DNA from: Pelodera strongyloides
Taxonomy: Eukaryota > Nematoda > Chromadorea > Rhabditida > Rhabditidae
Assembly (NCBI GenBank): GCA_036852015.1
Contig: JAANDG010000152.1
Coordinates: 62,001 to 126,000, forward strand
Length of the DNA: 64,000 nucleotides
Direction: 5' to 3'
Numbering within the stretch: position 1 is the first letter of the stretch; each line of letters starts with the position of its first letter. The translations under genes and the position numbers were made by a program. The notes under the pieces were generated by a model that saw only the letters and a program-made list of their open reading frames with translations, had not been told where the DNA came from and made no database searches. Below are positions 25,850-38,900 of this stretch, piece after piece.

Positions 25850-26506
25850 CTAATACACCTCTAATACTTCATAATTGCACGAGGAGCGCGCAAAGAAAAT
25901 TTGGCCGTCTCTTGGCGCACTAACGGCACATAGATCCTTACCACACTGATCAGGAGCAAAAAACTTATTTTCTAGCTACACATTCCAACAGCAAATATTG
26001 TCCCCGTAATTGTCCCTGTAATTGTCCCTCCGTGCATTTTCAGCTAGATTTTAGACGTTCTTTTCTCGGAAATCCGATTTCCCTCTTCTGTTTTATGTCG
26101 TTCAATCTCCATTTATCTTGTTTTCGTCTTTTAAATCGAGAGAGACATCTTAGCTAGCTCTCTTTCTCTCTCGTCTCTCTCTCTTCTCTTTCTTTTTCTC
26201 TGTGAAAAGGGTAAACAAAAAATGCACATTTACTCTTGAGATCCTGCAGATGGTTAGTAGGGTACGCCTCATCGACCTAGTACAACAACAGTATTATGCT
26301 ACACTACCTAGAGCGTTGAGCTCTATAACTCATTATATATTATAATATTTCCATACTTGGAAATAGTTTTAAATTTACACATACTATTAATATGTATGCT
26401 GTGGCATCACACTGATGATGACCCCTACACAGCATACGTTCCAAAAATCCCGTCTGTGACATTAGGGGTCGAAACGGGTTACCCAGTCATACTGGGTACT
26501 AGGTAA
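25850..26506. other. Spacer or upstream intron of the Still life gene
   Basis: No exon recognised. The 11-bp acceptor block 'TATTAGAGGTG' is duplicated just above 25849. A short 'tctctctctc' patch lies at about 26160-26205. Confidence 0.4.
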
Positions 26507-26562
26507 CCATCCCCCCCCCCCACCCCCCCCCCCCCCCCCCCCCCCCCCCCCACCCCCCCCCC
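26507..26562. repeat. Poly-C tract
   Basis: About 55 bases of almost pure C with a few A. It follows 'actgggtactaggtaaccat'. Length may be unreliable in the assembly. Confidence 0.95.
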
Positions 26563-28283
26563 TTCTTATATGTAATAATATTAATCCTTCTTTTCTCGCA
26601 CTAAAATTTTTATCATCATACTTTATATATACACTTCTTCATTTTTTTTTTCCCCCTACTATTGCTGTTCTTTCTTATTTTACTAGATTTATTATTCCTT
26701 AATATTTCTTTTCAGTTGCGGGTAATACCGCTAAAACTTTTTTTTTTCCAATATTTACTTCTTATTTTTTTTTCTCTATAATCTTTATTCATTGTACATA
26801 AATGTAACAATTGAGGAGAGAGAGAGAGAGAGCAAGAGATACAAAATGAGAGCACAAGATAAACATAGGGAGAGTGACAATACAGGGAGAGAGAGAAAGA
26901 GAGAACGAGAAAGGAGAGAATCTTCCACAGCGTCTGCTCGCTTCCCAGAATAGATGCGCTGCGCTATGAAGGTATGGTGCTGCGCTTCGCCTGTGGCCTT
27001 AATGCCCCTATTTGGCAGCTTTTTTCTTGGTGTTTGTGGTTACTGCACACACTGTTTGGTTTCATTAGCATAAAAAATATAAAGGAAAGGGAGCGAGAGA
27101 GGCAGCTCAGGGAGAGATGTACTGGAGAAAAAAAAAGATTACATATCATAACAGTGAGGATGTTTGCCGAACCGTTCATAATTACATATGGGCTAAAGAT
27201 TAGAAAAGCTTACTCGGCGATATAGTCGAGTCGACGACCGTCCTCCCCGCTGACGTCATCGCTGACACCCTTGCCTGAGCAAACGCCGTCCGATGTACCG
27301 TAATGTACAGTAATCTCTGCTCAACCATAATCCATCGTGAGCCACAGGCGGACAGTTCGAACAGCTCGGCATGGATCCTGAATTACAAGTAGTTTGCTAA
27401 AACATGTACATTCAAAGACGAACTCTTATTATGCGAAATTATGCCTTTTCTAGTACCAAGGCTATCGCTGTACACGGTCATTGGCCAATTTACCCGTGCC
27501 GTTTTGTAGAAGCCAGTTCTACATGGATTTGTTAGGTGACAAGCGTATGCAAACTACAAAACTTACACTATTTACTTTTTGTAATAAACGATTGTTTGAT
27601 TGTTTGGAATGAGATATTATTTGATTTGAACATACGAGCAATATTGTGCGTTGGGTAATCGCGAGAATGGGTGATATTCCATACTGGGAAATTGTTCATT
27701 ACAGTAGGATTTCCCGTCGATCAATATTCAAATACATGGAAAGGTGTTTATCGATCGATGACGCGAATCATATCTCCGGTGAAATAAGGTACAAACTGGA
27801 ACGAAATACAATATGAAAGATGAACGGATTGATACTGGGTGGTGCGTGGCGAAACCCTGGCGCGAACCTTTCGTTGTGTGCGGCGAGCTGTAGGCACAAC
27901 AGATTTGTTTCGCCGCGCACCATCAGAGTTTCGCGTTGCATTGAGAGCAAATGGGATAAATTGGAGCAAAAAAAAAAAAGTAAAAGATTTTTATTTCAAT
28001 ACTCGAGGTTGCTATAGAGTCCTTACAATGGTAATCATCACAATAGGAGATGAATTATCTTTTATACTAATATAATATATAACAATCAAATTTAGAGGGA
28101 CAGAAATAAAAAGAGTTCACAAGCCATGGAATTGTTACTCTGAACTCTGAACCACAAGGCGTGACCTTAAAATATATAACGTACAAAGAAGTCAAGCTTT
28201 TGCTCAGGAGCTAAGGAGGTGCTAATTCATATGCTCACATATGTATAAAGCGTGAAAGAGGAAAGAAAATATGCACAGTAAGA

Positions 28284-28330
<47 letters not shown>

Positions 28331-28912
28331 TAGAGAGAGAGAGAAAAGAGAGAGAGAACGTTAACAGAGGTTACCGTAACGGATAGAGGTCAATGAGTTA
28401 CACGGGAGAAGGCACTTCTCTCGACTTATGCAATATGGAAGTATAGGCTAGGAAGGAAAGAGGCTTAGTGCGCGGGAACAACTGTCAATATAGACAGAAG
28501 AAAGACGTGTGACAAGAATTAGTACAAGGTTTACGGGCTTTTTCACACTTCACATGTTGATCACTGGAAAAAATATGGTACATCACGAAAATTGATAGAT
28601 CCATAGGTTGATTCAATTAGGGTTTGAGCGTAACGCGAGACCTCGCAAACAAACAAACAAACAAACTTTGGCTAGATCACAGCATAAAAGACATTTCTGT
28701 GTATATTTCCACAAGTAGTAATCTTCTTATGTGAAGCCTCATTTTACTAGATGGCATTGTTTTTCCGCAGCATTTCTTTGGTTTTTTTTAATAACAATAC
28801 CTCGTATATGAATAAGAAAGGTGCTTTCTTTGTGCGTGTAATTGAATACGTACTTCACAACCCTGATCGCTTAATCTCTTGATATTTTCTCCGACAAAAA
28901 TTCTAAATACGT
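26563..28912. other. Spacer with microsatellites; no supported gene
   Basis: T-rich then GA-rich sequence (26818-26905, 28281-28356). A small CpG-rich foldback lies at about 27841-27922, ends 'ggtgcgtggcgaaac' and 'gtttcgccgcgcacc'. The missing 5' exon(s) of the Still life gene may lie here but were not recognised. Confidence 0.45.
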
Positions 28913-29084
28913 TTTAAAGCGAAATACCGGCCGGTTTCTGAAACGCGTCGTGGACTACTGAATGCTTACGTATTTATGCTAATTTGCTCGAATTTAGCTC
29001 GATTTTTATTATAATGTGTGTTCTTGCATAGGCTGCACAAGTATGATCATGTGTTTCAAAAACCCGACCAGTATTTCGCTTTAA
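28913..29084. mobile_element. Inverted-repeat element, family A
   Basis: Left 'ttaaagcgaaataccggccg', right 'cgaccagtatttcgctttaa'. The interior is inverted relative to the copy at 15209. Confidence 0.8.
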
Positions 29085-29809
29085 AATGGTTCTAGAATTT
29101 ACTGTTACTTCTCTATTATAGCTATAGTTTAGGGGAAACTTCCAACTTTACGGCAAACTGCTAAGCAAATAGGTTTCTGGTGAAAAGCAGCTTATCAACG
29201 AGAAAAAACATCACTGAAGTTAGTGCGTCACAAAAGCTGCAGGACGAAAAAAAATGTACGAGATTAAGACTTACTTATGCTACTTAGAAATAATGCTCCT
29301 CAGCGTTTTTGTTCAAGGTTTTACAGTGAGACGGAGAGAGTGAGAGTGAGAGTGAGAGAGAGAGAGAGAGAGAGAGCGAGAGAAAGAGAGAGATCTAGAG
29401 TGACAAATTACAAACAGAGAGATAGAGGAAAGCTAGAGTAACACAAAGAGAGAGAGAGAGAAATAGAGAAAAAAGAGATACATAATGTTGCACGAAAAAA
29501 AAAAAGTCAAGTATCACGTTTGAGAAAAAAAAGATCAGAAAAAAACAAAGGAATATATTTTTAAATCTGTCACTAAAATTTTATTTATTCATACATCCAT
29601 ACATTCGCGGTCGGCGGCCGTTTCCTGGTTGCTACGAAGTGAACAAAAATCTCAAAAAATCTCATACGATTTTCAATGCATCAAAAATATGTTCGGAGTC
29701 CAAGAGTCTGCAAAATCTGCGATATCTTTCGGCAAAAAAAGCGCGACCGTAACAAAAATATGTGTTATGAGCAAACTTTGCGTTCATGGTTAGCTTCACA
29801 GGTATCTGG

Positions 29810-29936
29810 AGGCCCATATTTCCCCACTATGATTCCCTCGGGGCAAGATTCCCTGTATTCTAAACTGAGAGTCGCAGACAAAAAACCCGAAGTTCCTCTC
29901 TGGGAACTGAGTGCTGAATATGGCCTCAACTTTAAC
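29810..29936. mobile_element. Inverted-repeat element, family D
   Basis: Starts 'ggcccatatttccccactat' and ends 'gagtgctgaatatggcctc'. Same end motifs as 19879-20022. Confidence 0.6.
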
Positions 29937-30423
29937 CATTGATCAAAATATTCTAATTCTATGTAATGTGGTGGAAAATTAAAGGGTACATAAAAGGTGT
30001 AACTCCGCATAGGCGTAAATTTATTTCTCAAATAGTTCACAAAAAGGCTGATGCGTGAGGAAATACATAAATAATTAATTAATAGTCCGTGAGAAAACGT
30101 TTTTTGGAGAAGACTGAGTGAGTAGAAAGACTAAAGGTGTAGTAGTTTCGGAGACTTTTCCAGAAAACTTTTCAGACTAGTTGCGCGATATGTTATAAAC
30201 ATTATTTGTTTTTCACACCTCCATGGTAACATGGCATTTATATAGGCAAGATAAATAAAGTTGTAAAACATTAATTTATTGCAATTTCTTCAAAATACCC
30301 ATTACCGATTTATATAGGTAGATGGTTACAGTAGAATTCGTGCAAAAAAAAATATGGGAAAACAGAATATGGGTCGAACACTCCTATCATTAGGCAATGG
30401 AAAACAACCACTCGTGTATTATA

Positions 30424-30550
30424 TAGGAAATGGGGAGCCCATTTGGTAACCAATTCGTGACCATGTGGTGACCAAGTCTCATCGAAAACTGGTCATCAAC
30501 TGGTCACTACATGGTCACCACATGGTTTTTAAGACCACTTCATGACCTAG
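30424..30550. repeat. Cluster of 'tggtcacc'-like motifs
   Basis: Repeats of 'ggtgacca', 'tggtcacta' and 'ggtcaccacatgg' on both strands. A similar patch occurs at 4431-4460. Confidence 0.4.
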
Positions 30551-30879
30551 CAACGACGGTTTTAGAGGTTTCGGCAATTGTTTCATTTTCCTGTGAAGAC
30601 TACAATATATTAATGCGTTAAACACCATCAACTAATACACAATTCGCAAAACACACTGTTTCATACCGCAAAATTCGTACAAAAAAGGGTAAACCCACCA
30701 AAGTTTGTCCGTATTCATATTTGTTTGTGTTGAAGTGTGCCGTCGGATAGTCAGATTTTTGTTGAATAGATTTTCTTGAAAAGCCAGAAAATGGAATGGA
30801 AAACCGGGAGAATAGGAAGATGAATGAGTATTTTTGGGGGCGAAAAGGAAACGATATCGAAAGATGAAGCACACACACA

Positions 30880-31340
30880 ATCAGAAGTGGTTGAGAGGGG
30901 GAGAGAGTGGGTAGGAGAGGGAGAGGGAAGAGAGAAAGAGAGGGGGACAGAGAGAGCAGTTAGAAGATGGAGATGGAGGGGAAGAGAGAAGGACGGAGAG
31001 AGCGGTAGAAGAGGGAGAGACTAAAAAGAAAGAGATGGTTGTGAAGGAGCGATGGAGAGCGATGAAACGTAGAGAACGAGAGAGAATGGGTAGAGGTATC
31101 CTTGAGAGATATAAGAAGGAGAGTGCGGAGAGAAATAGAGAGGTTTTATTGAAAGAGATTGGAGAAGGAGAGAAAAAGGGTAGACTAAAGAGAGACGTTT
31201 TCTTGAGGGAGCAGAGCTGAAAGGTAGAAGAAAGGTAGAAGACGTAGTCCACAGAAAGAGAAAGAGAATGGGTAAAGGTATTGTGGCAGAAGAGGAGTGC
31301 GCAGAGAAAGAGAGTTAGAGGTTTTCTTGAGAGGTTCCTA
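30880..31340. repeat. Polypurine (AG-rich) tract
   Basis: Over 400 bases almost entirely A and G on the plus strand. The long open frames across it are compositional artefacts. Confidence 0.85.
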
Positions 31341-32329
31341 TGGGGGGACTGGCCTAGTGCCAAGCCAATTCCCGCCCTTTTGATGGCTCAAGATGTAGAA
31401 AAAAAAGAAGACCTGACTTATTCAGCAGAGATGGGTAAATGGAGAAGCTGAGAAAGGAGAAAGTGACCAAGTCAATGTAGTATCATTATAAATATTTGTT
31501 CAAAGTACAACGACATGCATAGTAAAAATCTGACATTGCTGTCTAGGTATACTGGATTCTCGAACATACTTGCAGGTAGCAAAAGCAAAGATATAGACAT
31601 AGACATAGAATGCATATATTGGGGCTCGGCATTCGTTTGGGCTCGCGATTAGGTTCTGGGGAAGATTTCACTTATTATAACGGTCTTATGATAACTACAA
31701 AATTCAGTAAAGGATTTGAGACGAAGTATACGCCTTATTATACACGAGTGTGGTCAAGAAATAGCCTTTTATCTTTCTCTCTTCTTTCTCTCTCTCTCTC
31801 TCTCTGTCCCTCCCTCTCTACTCTCCAAAATTCGCAACTATTCGCCAAGTATTTGCTCTTTGTTCCAAACAGCGCCTTTCGCCTCTCAATGAATACAACA
31901 TACGCAAACACCCATAAACCGCTCACATGAGAATATTATGGTATGTTTGTGTGGTTTAGTGCCGATCGAATGATACAGTAGAACACTTCGCTTTGTTATA
32001 GAACGAAGACCAGTCAAACCAAGATGCACAAGCTCATGAAGCCTTAGGCTTAGGCTTAGTGTTAGGGTTGCCCAAGACAGCAGATCTTCGCGTGTAACCT
32101 ACGGCCGAGCATCCATTAGACGATTAGACCGTTACGATTGGCAGTACAACACATAATAATTGTGAAAATAACTCAAAGGTAAGGTTCAGACACAAATACC
32201 GAAACAATGAGCGGACTAAAATCCGACAGTTTACGTGTTCACGATAAAAAAGAAGCTGTATTCAACATGAAAAAGTGAGATGTAATGACTTTTCGTCGAT
32301 CCTACACGTTTGCATGAATGATGCCTAGT

Positions 32330-32515
32330 TAAAGCGAAAGACCGGTCGGTTTTTGAAACGCATCGAGTACATCAGTGTCATTATGCAGCGTATGCAAATG
32401 AACATAAATTAGAATAAAAAATCGAGCTAAATTCGAGCAAATTAGCATAGATACGTAGGAATTCAGTTGTCCACCATTCGTTTCAAAAACCGGCCGGTAA
32501 TTCGCTTTAAATGAA
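32330..32515. mobile_element. Inverted-repeat element, family A
   Basis: Left 'ttaaagcgaaagaccggtcg', right 'ccggccggtaattcgcttta'. Interior 'aaaaaatcgagctaaattcg'. Confidence 0.8.
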
Positions 32516-33079
32516 TACCTCAATCTCCTGTCGTCACCTCCAAAACAGTAAGCCTCCGAGCAAGAACAGCTCAGTCTACTGCCCATTTCTGAAAAGATAC
32601 TTCTTGATGGATTCATTTCGTAATGGGGCACATGTAAGCTAATTTAACACATCATCTTATGATCAAGGAACCAGCTCGTCACTAACCATCACTGAACATC
32701 CTGAACTCACCAGAATATTAATTGAGGATACTCATCGAAGGGTATAAAACACAGAAATCAAACGTCCTAACATGAAGGTTACTAACGAGAAGAAACCCTA
32801 CTCCTGGGTATGAACGCAAACATATGTGGTTTCTGAAGAATACGTTGATTTAATACCTTTTATTACAAATTACAGAACGAAAAAGCAAATGACTTACCAT
32901 AAACGGGTGTTTAACACATTAAGTGCTGACCAAAACCTACCTATTTCTGACTGCGATCCAACCTAAGCTTCCCGCATCATGCGAAATCCACACCACGCAT
33001 TGTTATCTAAAAATGCATCTTACATATCTTGACGTTTTGAAAATTTCACCACCAATTTTGCGGGACAACTCTGCAAATT

Positions 33080-33255
33080 CTGAAGGAAAAGAAAGAGAGA
33101 CAGAAAAATAGATAATGCAGCGAATTAGCGGGTAAGGAGAAAAAGGAGAAACCAAGAAAGAGGTAGAGATAGAGAGAGAGAGAGGTAGAGATAGAGAGAG
33201 AAGAGAGAGAGAGATAGGTAGAGAGAGATAGATAGACAGAGAGACAGAGAGACAG

Positions 33256-33311
<56 letters not shown>

Positions 33312-33830
33312 GTAGAGAGAGAGGTAGAGAGACAGAGAGACAGAGAGACAGAGAGACAGAGAGACAGAGAGACATAGAGACAGAGAGACAGAGAGACAGA
33401 GAGACAGAGATAAGAAGAATTGAGGAGTGTGTTAGAACAATAGAGATGCTTCACAAATTTCACATGGATGAAATATGTACTTGCACACAATGAAGTCCGT
33501 TTAGGAAGTACGGGGCAGAAAAGAAAGAGAGTTATGGAGGGGAAATAATATAGAGGGATGGAAGAGAGATAGAGGCCAAGAGAGATGTATAGAGAAAGAG
33601 AGAGAAGAGAAGAGAAGAGAAGGAAGGAGAGAGAGGCACAGAGAGAGAGAGAGAGATCCTGAAAAAGAAGAGCTATGGCAAAACACTCTCATCTGATGTG
33701 AACGGCGATGCCCATCATTCTCATCTTGCTCCTTATATATTCCGACATCAATTCAGTAAAGAGAGAGAGAGAGAGAGAGAGAGAAAGTGAGAGAGAGATA
33801 GCGAGAGAGAGGGGGGAGAGATAGCGAGAG
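33080..33830. repeat. GA/GACA simple-repeat domain
   Basis: Long 'gagaga' and 'gacagagagacagagagaca' arrays (about 33150-33410), more purine repeats at 33520-33660, and a GA tract at 33757-33830. Confidence 0.9.
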
Positions 33831-33839
33831 GGAACAAAG

Positions 33840-35725
33840 ACAAGGACAACGTCCTTAGGGAAAAGCACTACAACTCAACACCCGGCCGGTCAACTGTTAA
33901 TAACACATATACATATGAACATATGCTTCTTATTGTGGAACATAAAGTATACATAGAGACGGGAGAGAGAGTGAGAGAATAGAGAGTGTGAGAGGGTAAA
34001 AATGGCAAAAGTCATATAAATGTATAAAGTGAACACAAACGTACGTGCACGCCGGAAACTGATGTACATGTGTCTAGTTGGCAGCTACTTTTTTGATGAC
34101 TATAGTTCCGTTTGCTTTTTTCATCCAAAAGTATATGAAGTGTGCCCGTGAAAAAAGTCGAGCAAAACTAGTGCATAACTATAGCTAATAGTCTTAGCTT
34201 CGGAGTATTGTAGATTTCTACCAAAAAGTTTATGGCAATAATATAAACATAAACTACCTGGTATTTTAGAGCACTCCTATAAATTTGCCCTCGTCAGCAC
34301 ATACTTTGGAAAACCCCAAATTAGTATAGCGTAACGGCGAGCGTATCAAAGGTACATGAGGGCGTAAAATGTCTTCATTTTATATTCAAAAATGGCATCT
34401 TGGCGACACATTTGCGCGAAAGAGTGCGCGAAATTCAAAGGCACGAAATAACAAGTCAACAAAGAGAGAGAGAAAGAGAAGACGTGAGAAAAGGTAACCG
34501 AATTTATCCCCCGCAAAAGATAAAGAATGACAGAGGAAAGAAAAGAAGGAGATAAAGGGAGGAGTGGAAAATATAAGGCGAAACTGCACAACCGCAGCGG
34601 TGAAGGATTCCAGGTTGCGGGCAACAGGCGCGCTGATAGCACGCCTGCCGCGCACTCCATCCAAAGCAAGCAGCAGATACGCCAACTAAACTGCACAAAT
34701 CTTGGCTCACCCCGTGCACACCGCGCAACCTAAGTGGGCTGCGGCCCAACTTTGGCGAACCATATTCTTTGCGCGACTACGCGGACTTTCATCAATGGGA
34801 GTAGAGACGTGAGCATGGTGGGCCCAAGGACGATGTAAGCAAACTCGTGTTAATCAAAAAAGCATCACACGCCTACAGATAATGATGTCAAAATATGTGA
34901 CAAATCATAATATTACGCATAAGAAAGGGTGAATTTCGAGAGAATTTGCTTTATCATTTTATACAGACAACAACATTTGTGTTGCCACAAAACCTCTAAC
35001 GCAAGTATTCTCTGAAAAATAGTTGCAATAAATGTTTGTTGGATCAACGAGTCGTAGGGTCAAATAATAAAAGTTCTTGAGGTAGCTCTTAGCTCGCAAA
35101 CCAAAAGGTGCCCTAAGATGTTGGTGCGGTAAGGACACCATCATGCTAACAAGGGAGTTATAATTAGCATAACCCACATGCCAATTTTATTTTGTTTTAC
35201 TAAAGCTTTATTCTATATGCGATATAGGTTCCTCCTCGAGGTATAAAAAGGGGTTTCCTATTCTATCCAACGCCGTGTGATACGTCTTCCGAATAACAGA
35301 TGGGCTTGTCAGAGGAGAAGCCGAAAAAAGTGGTTGGTATTATAAAAGAGGGGATTGTCTTATTAGCTGGTGAGTATATATGGGAAATATTTATGGGAGC
35401 ATTGGTATAAACAATAAACCGTTTGGTACCGTACTTTTCTACCGTACACACTAAGGGTTTTTTTCTGTGCGCTGAAGAAAGCGATTGGTATTATAAGAGA
35501 GGGGAGTGCCTTATTAGTCGGTGAGTATACACGGTATATTCGCGAGAAATATACAGGAAGCTGAGGAAAAGCGATCCAAATCCCTGTCGTTTGTGAAACT
35601 ATTGTACATACAGTGCTCCTTTATGAAAGGGTTTCGTTGTGGGCATAAAAACAAACAAAATCCATGACAAACTCTTCTCCTTTATATAATAAGATGTTAA
35701 AAGTTTATGGATACACTTTGCTTGA

Positions 35726-35758
<33 letters not shown>

Positions 35759-36100
35759 TCAGATGAGAGGTTTTAGTTTTCTCCAGTGAAATATGTATTG
35801 TTTCGGAGTAGATATGCAACATATAATTCCATATACAATAAACTAATGAACCAAAATTACAAGCGGAAAAAAAGCAAAGCTGAATCAACAGGAAAAACAC
35901 AGAAAGACAGAATTGTCCTGAAATTCGAGTGTCTATCTGTGGGAATGGGCGGGTGGTGTTGGGACATGGCTGGGAGCTCCCCAGGGACACAAGCAATTGC
36001 TGGGAGCTAAAGGCACCTAATGCCATGCCGACTGACACCCTGACGAAGACAAAAATTAGCATCACACCTCTGGGAAATTACTCCCTAAGAGCACATTTCA
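33840..36100. other. Spacer without a supported gene
   Basis: Scattered short open frames lack splice-consistent partners. 'ggtattataa' plus 'gaggggattg/gaggggagtg ... ccttattagt' is repeated at about 35335-35375 and 35490-35525, a diverged duplication. Confidence 0.4.
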
Positions 36101-36109
36101 CTGAGATCC

Positions 36110-36645
36110 GATGAGTTGCGCGCCGCACCATTTCGGGAAACAAAATGCGCGCCGCAAAGGAATGGGAAACAAAATGCGCGCGGAATAGAAATGGCGCGCA
36201 AAGTGTTTCCCGAAAAGGTGCGGAAACGGTGCGGAAATGGTGCGGCGCGCAACTTGCGCCCCGCACCATTTCCGCACCTTTTCGGCAACGTTTTTGAAAG
36301 CGCTCGGAGGATCTGCCGTAACTACATTTGATGTAACTATGTTTTTCCGCAAGCACACGTCTCACATGTGTGGTTTGGCCGAGTGGTCTAGGGCGCTGTT
36401 TAGAGAAAGTATCTGACGAGAGTGTAGGTTCAAATCCAACACGATGCTTTCTTTTTGCAGTTGCTACTTATCCCGCACCGTTTCCGCACCTTTTCGGCAA
36501 CGTTTTGGGGGTGTTTCCCGCAACAGATTGGGGGTGTTTCCCGCACCAAAACGGCAACCGGAGTCGGTGAAAAAACTTTTGCGGCGCGCATCAAATTCTT
36601 TTGCGGGAAACACCCCCAAACTGTTGCCGCGCGCAACTCTTGAGT
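36110..36645. repeat. GC-rich inverted-repeat blocks flanking a tRNA-Leu-like sequence
   Basis: Left block: 'gttgcgcgccgcaccatttc' (about 36115) pairs with 'gaaatggtgcggcgcgcaac' (about 36233). A second, related block lies at 36465-36640 ('cccgcaccgtttccgcacct', 'gcgggaaacaccccc'). The blocks share 'ccgcaccttttcggcaacgt'. Confidence 0.65.
36371..36447 (+). pseudogene. tRNA-Leu-like sequence, probably degenerate
   Basis: 'tttggccgagtggtctaggg' matches a class II tRNA D-arm/A box, and 'gtaggttcaaatccaacac' forms a T-arm with one mismatch and a B box. The anticodon stem and acceptor stem pair poorly, so a functional tRNA is unlikely. Confidence 0.45.
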
Positions 36646-36675
36646 TTCGTTGTTGGTAATGGCAGCTTACAAGAA

Positions 36676-37045
36676 TACCGCTTTTTGATGGAGAGAGAAA
36701 GGAAGGGAAAGGAAGGGAAAGAAGAGCAAAGGGAAAGGAACAAGGAGAAAGAGAGAGGAAGAAAAAAGAGAGAAGAGAGAAAGAGGAAAAGAGAAAGAAG
36801 AGAGAGAGAGAAAGACTAAGAGAAGAGAGAAAGACCTCCTCGAAAGAGAGAAAAGAGAAAGAGAAAGAGACCTTTTTTGAGGGAAAGAGAAGAGAGAAGG
36901 GGGGAGAAAGAGGAGAAAGAGAGAGAAGAGAGAAGAGAGAGAAAGAGAGAAAGAGAGAGAAGAAGAGAGAAAGAGAGAAAGAGATAGGGAGATAAAGAGG
37001 ACGAACGAAAGAGATGAAAAGGAAGGAGAGGGAGAATGAAACAGA
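36676..37045. repeat. Polypurine tract
   Basis: About 370 bases of nearly pure A/G ('ggaaagaagagcaaagggaa' and the like). Confidence 0.85.
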
Positions 37046-37314
37046 GATTTGTTAGGTATGGTTTATTCCTGGGACAACCGTGAGAATAAGCACAACCGAC
37101 AAACGAACATTGTAGAATTAGTGCGAAATATAGTTGAGAAATAAGCCTTATTTGTATTTTGAAGTCCCAGCACCCTTACAGCACTCTTAGTCTTAGTACA
37201 AGTACAAATAAAGAAACTATATAGTTGTCGTAGGAACTTTCTTCCAATCATACATATATTTGACAGCAAATTCGGAACATTTCACAAACCATGTGCGATA
37301 TTGCTCCACTGGTA

Positions 37315-37502
37315 TTAAAGCGATATAACGGCCGATTTATGAATATGTGTCAATTAACTGCATTCCTATGCATTACATGGCAAACGAGTAGTATTATAAT
37401 AGGAATTCGACTCAAATTCAACACGCGACACTTCGCATAGGTACATAGGAATCAAGGTACTGGAGATGCGTTTCAAAAACCGGACGCTATTTCGCTTTAA
37501 TT
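37315..37502. mobile_element. Diverged family A inverted-repeat element
   Basis: Left 'ttaaagcgatataacggccg', right 'aaaaccggacgctatttcgc' followed by TTTAATT. The interior is more diverged than in other copies. Confidence 0.6.
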
Positions 37503-38900
37503 AAGCAAGTGCTTCTAGTTCCATCTAAAACTGATCTTGCTCAAATACGTCTTGACAGCTGGCAACAATCGGCTGCCCCAGGCGAGACCATTAACGCCGT
37601 CATGAATAATTGCCCAAAATTTCGCGCAAATTGCCTGCATAATTTATGCAAAGAATGGAAAGAGGAAACCATAAATGGGTATACTATGCAGAGATCGACA
37701 CCAATCCACTTTATGAATTAAGATGAGGAGAGAGTAGGTTTGGTGTAAGAAGGAAACGGAATCTACCTTACTTATATTAGCACGGCGTAAGCGTGAATGT
37801 AGGGAGCTCAGGTTGTTGGCTTTTCCAAGACATTGAACACATACGCGCATCTGGTTGAACTTTTCTGATTATCCTTATCGTCTTTAGTCGGTAAGAGGGA
37901 GAAATGGCCCATCTACAGTTAGATGTGTCCCACAGTATCCTGTTATATTCCAACCGATGTATATGTCTACACAAGGGGCGATTTATTGTCGACGATACTC
38001 CTCGACCCCTGGTGCCCATATTCAAGAATAGGAAAGTCGGCTAGCCTTGTCCTGAGCCTGAGCTATCCACTTTACATGTTCTACTGTGCGCCGTTTACAA
38101 GCAATAAATATATGGATGGAGTCAGTGTAGTTTACCCACAAGTTTTTATAAGGTAATTTCATTCTTCATAGTGAATTTGTCACAATCTCGCCAATTAGCC
38201 TAAATGTTGCAGAAACACTTACCCCAACATTGCATTGTATTTTAAATGAGCTTGTTGTGACCACATTTATGGGCGTCGATGGGGCGCACGCGGGCGAGCG
38301 ATCGCGTGGCAAAAAGCTGCCCAGGGCCCGCCCGGGAGAGCAGATTTAAGTGAATTCTCGCCCGTTTTTGTTGGCCGGCAAATGGACATGAATAGATGAT
38401 GAAGAGCCGGGGAAACTCTCACCAGAACTAGCTGGCTATAGTTGGAGACATAGGGGAATAATACTTCTCCGGCAACTTTGTAACCATCACCCATGAAGCT
38501 TGGGCGATGTTTTCTGGCTAAGCGCGAAGGCTGCCGACACGAGACCGGTTTCACCAACATTTCCGTGAAGAGACACAGACATTTATCGGCGTTTTACTTC
38601 CAACTTCTCACGTGAATGGTGGTGAAGCCTGCTTCAGGTTGCTATCTAACAATTCCCCCAGTGTTCAGGACCAATGTGAAAAGTTTGGCGAAGTCTTTAG
38701 TGAACCACCAGGAAAAATTAATCCCTAATGAAAGCAGTCAAAATATGAGAATGTAGTAGTATTTGATCTGGCCTTTTTGGAACTATTCGACATAAAGAAG
38801 CACCAAGTATGGTAGTTGAAAAAAATGCATACAAATCTGCAAACAAATTTTATACCACTTCGATTTGGCCCATATTCCACAACATTCATTTTCAATATGT
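37503..38900. other. Spacer downstream of the kinase gene
   Basis: No exon chain found. 38267-38560 is GC-richer and open on the minus strand but shows no recognisable motif or splice partners. Confidence 0.4.

Noticed and set aside
30881..31363. 160-residue Ser/Leu-rich open frame on the minus strand
   Set aside because: Compositional product of a polypurine tract; no splice sites or domain.
33046..33490. Open frames of Ser-Leu-Ser-Leu repeats
   Set aside because: Translation of GA/CT microsatellite.
36078..36365. Overlapping open frames on both strands
   Set aside because: Shadows of GC-rich inverted repeats.
38267..38560. GC-rich 97-residue minus-strand frame downstream of the kinase
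   Set aside because: No motif, splice partner or start context; not enough to call a gene.
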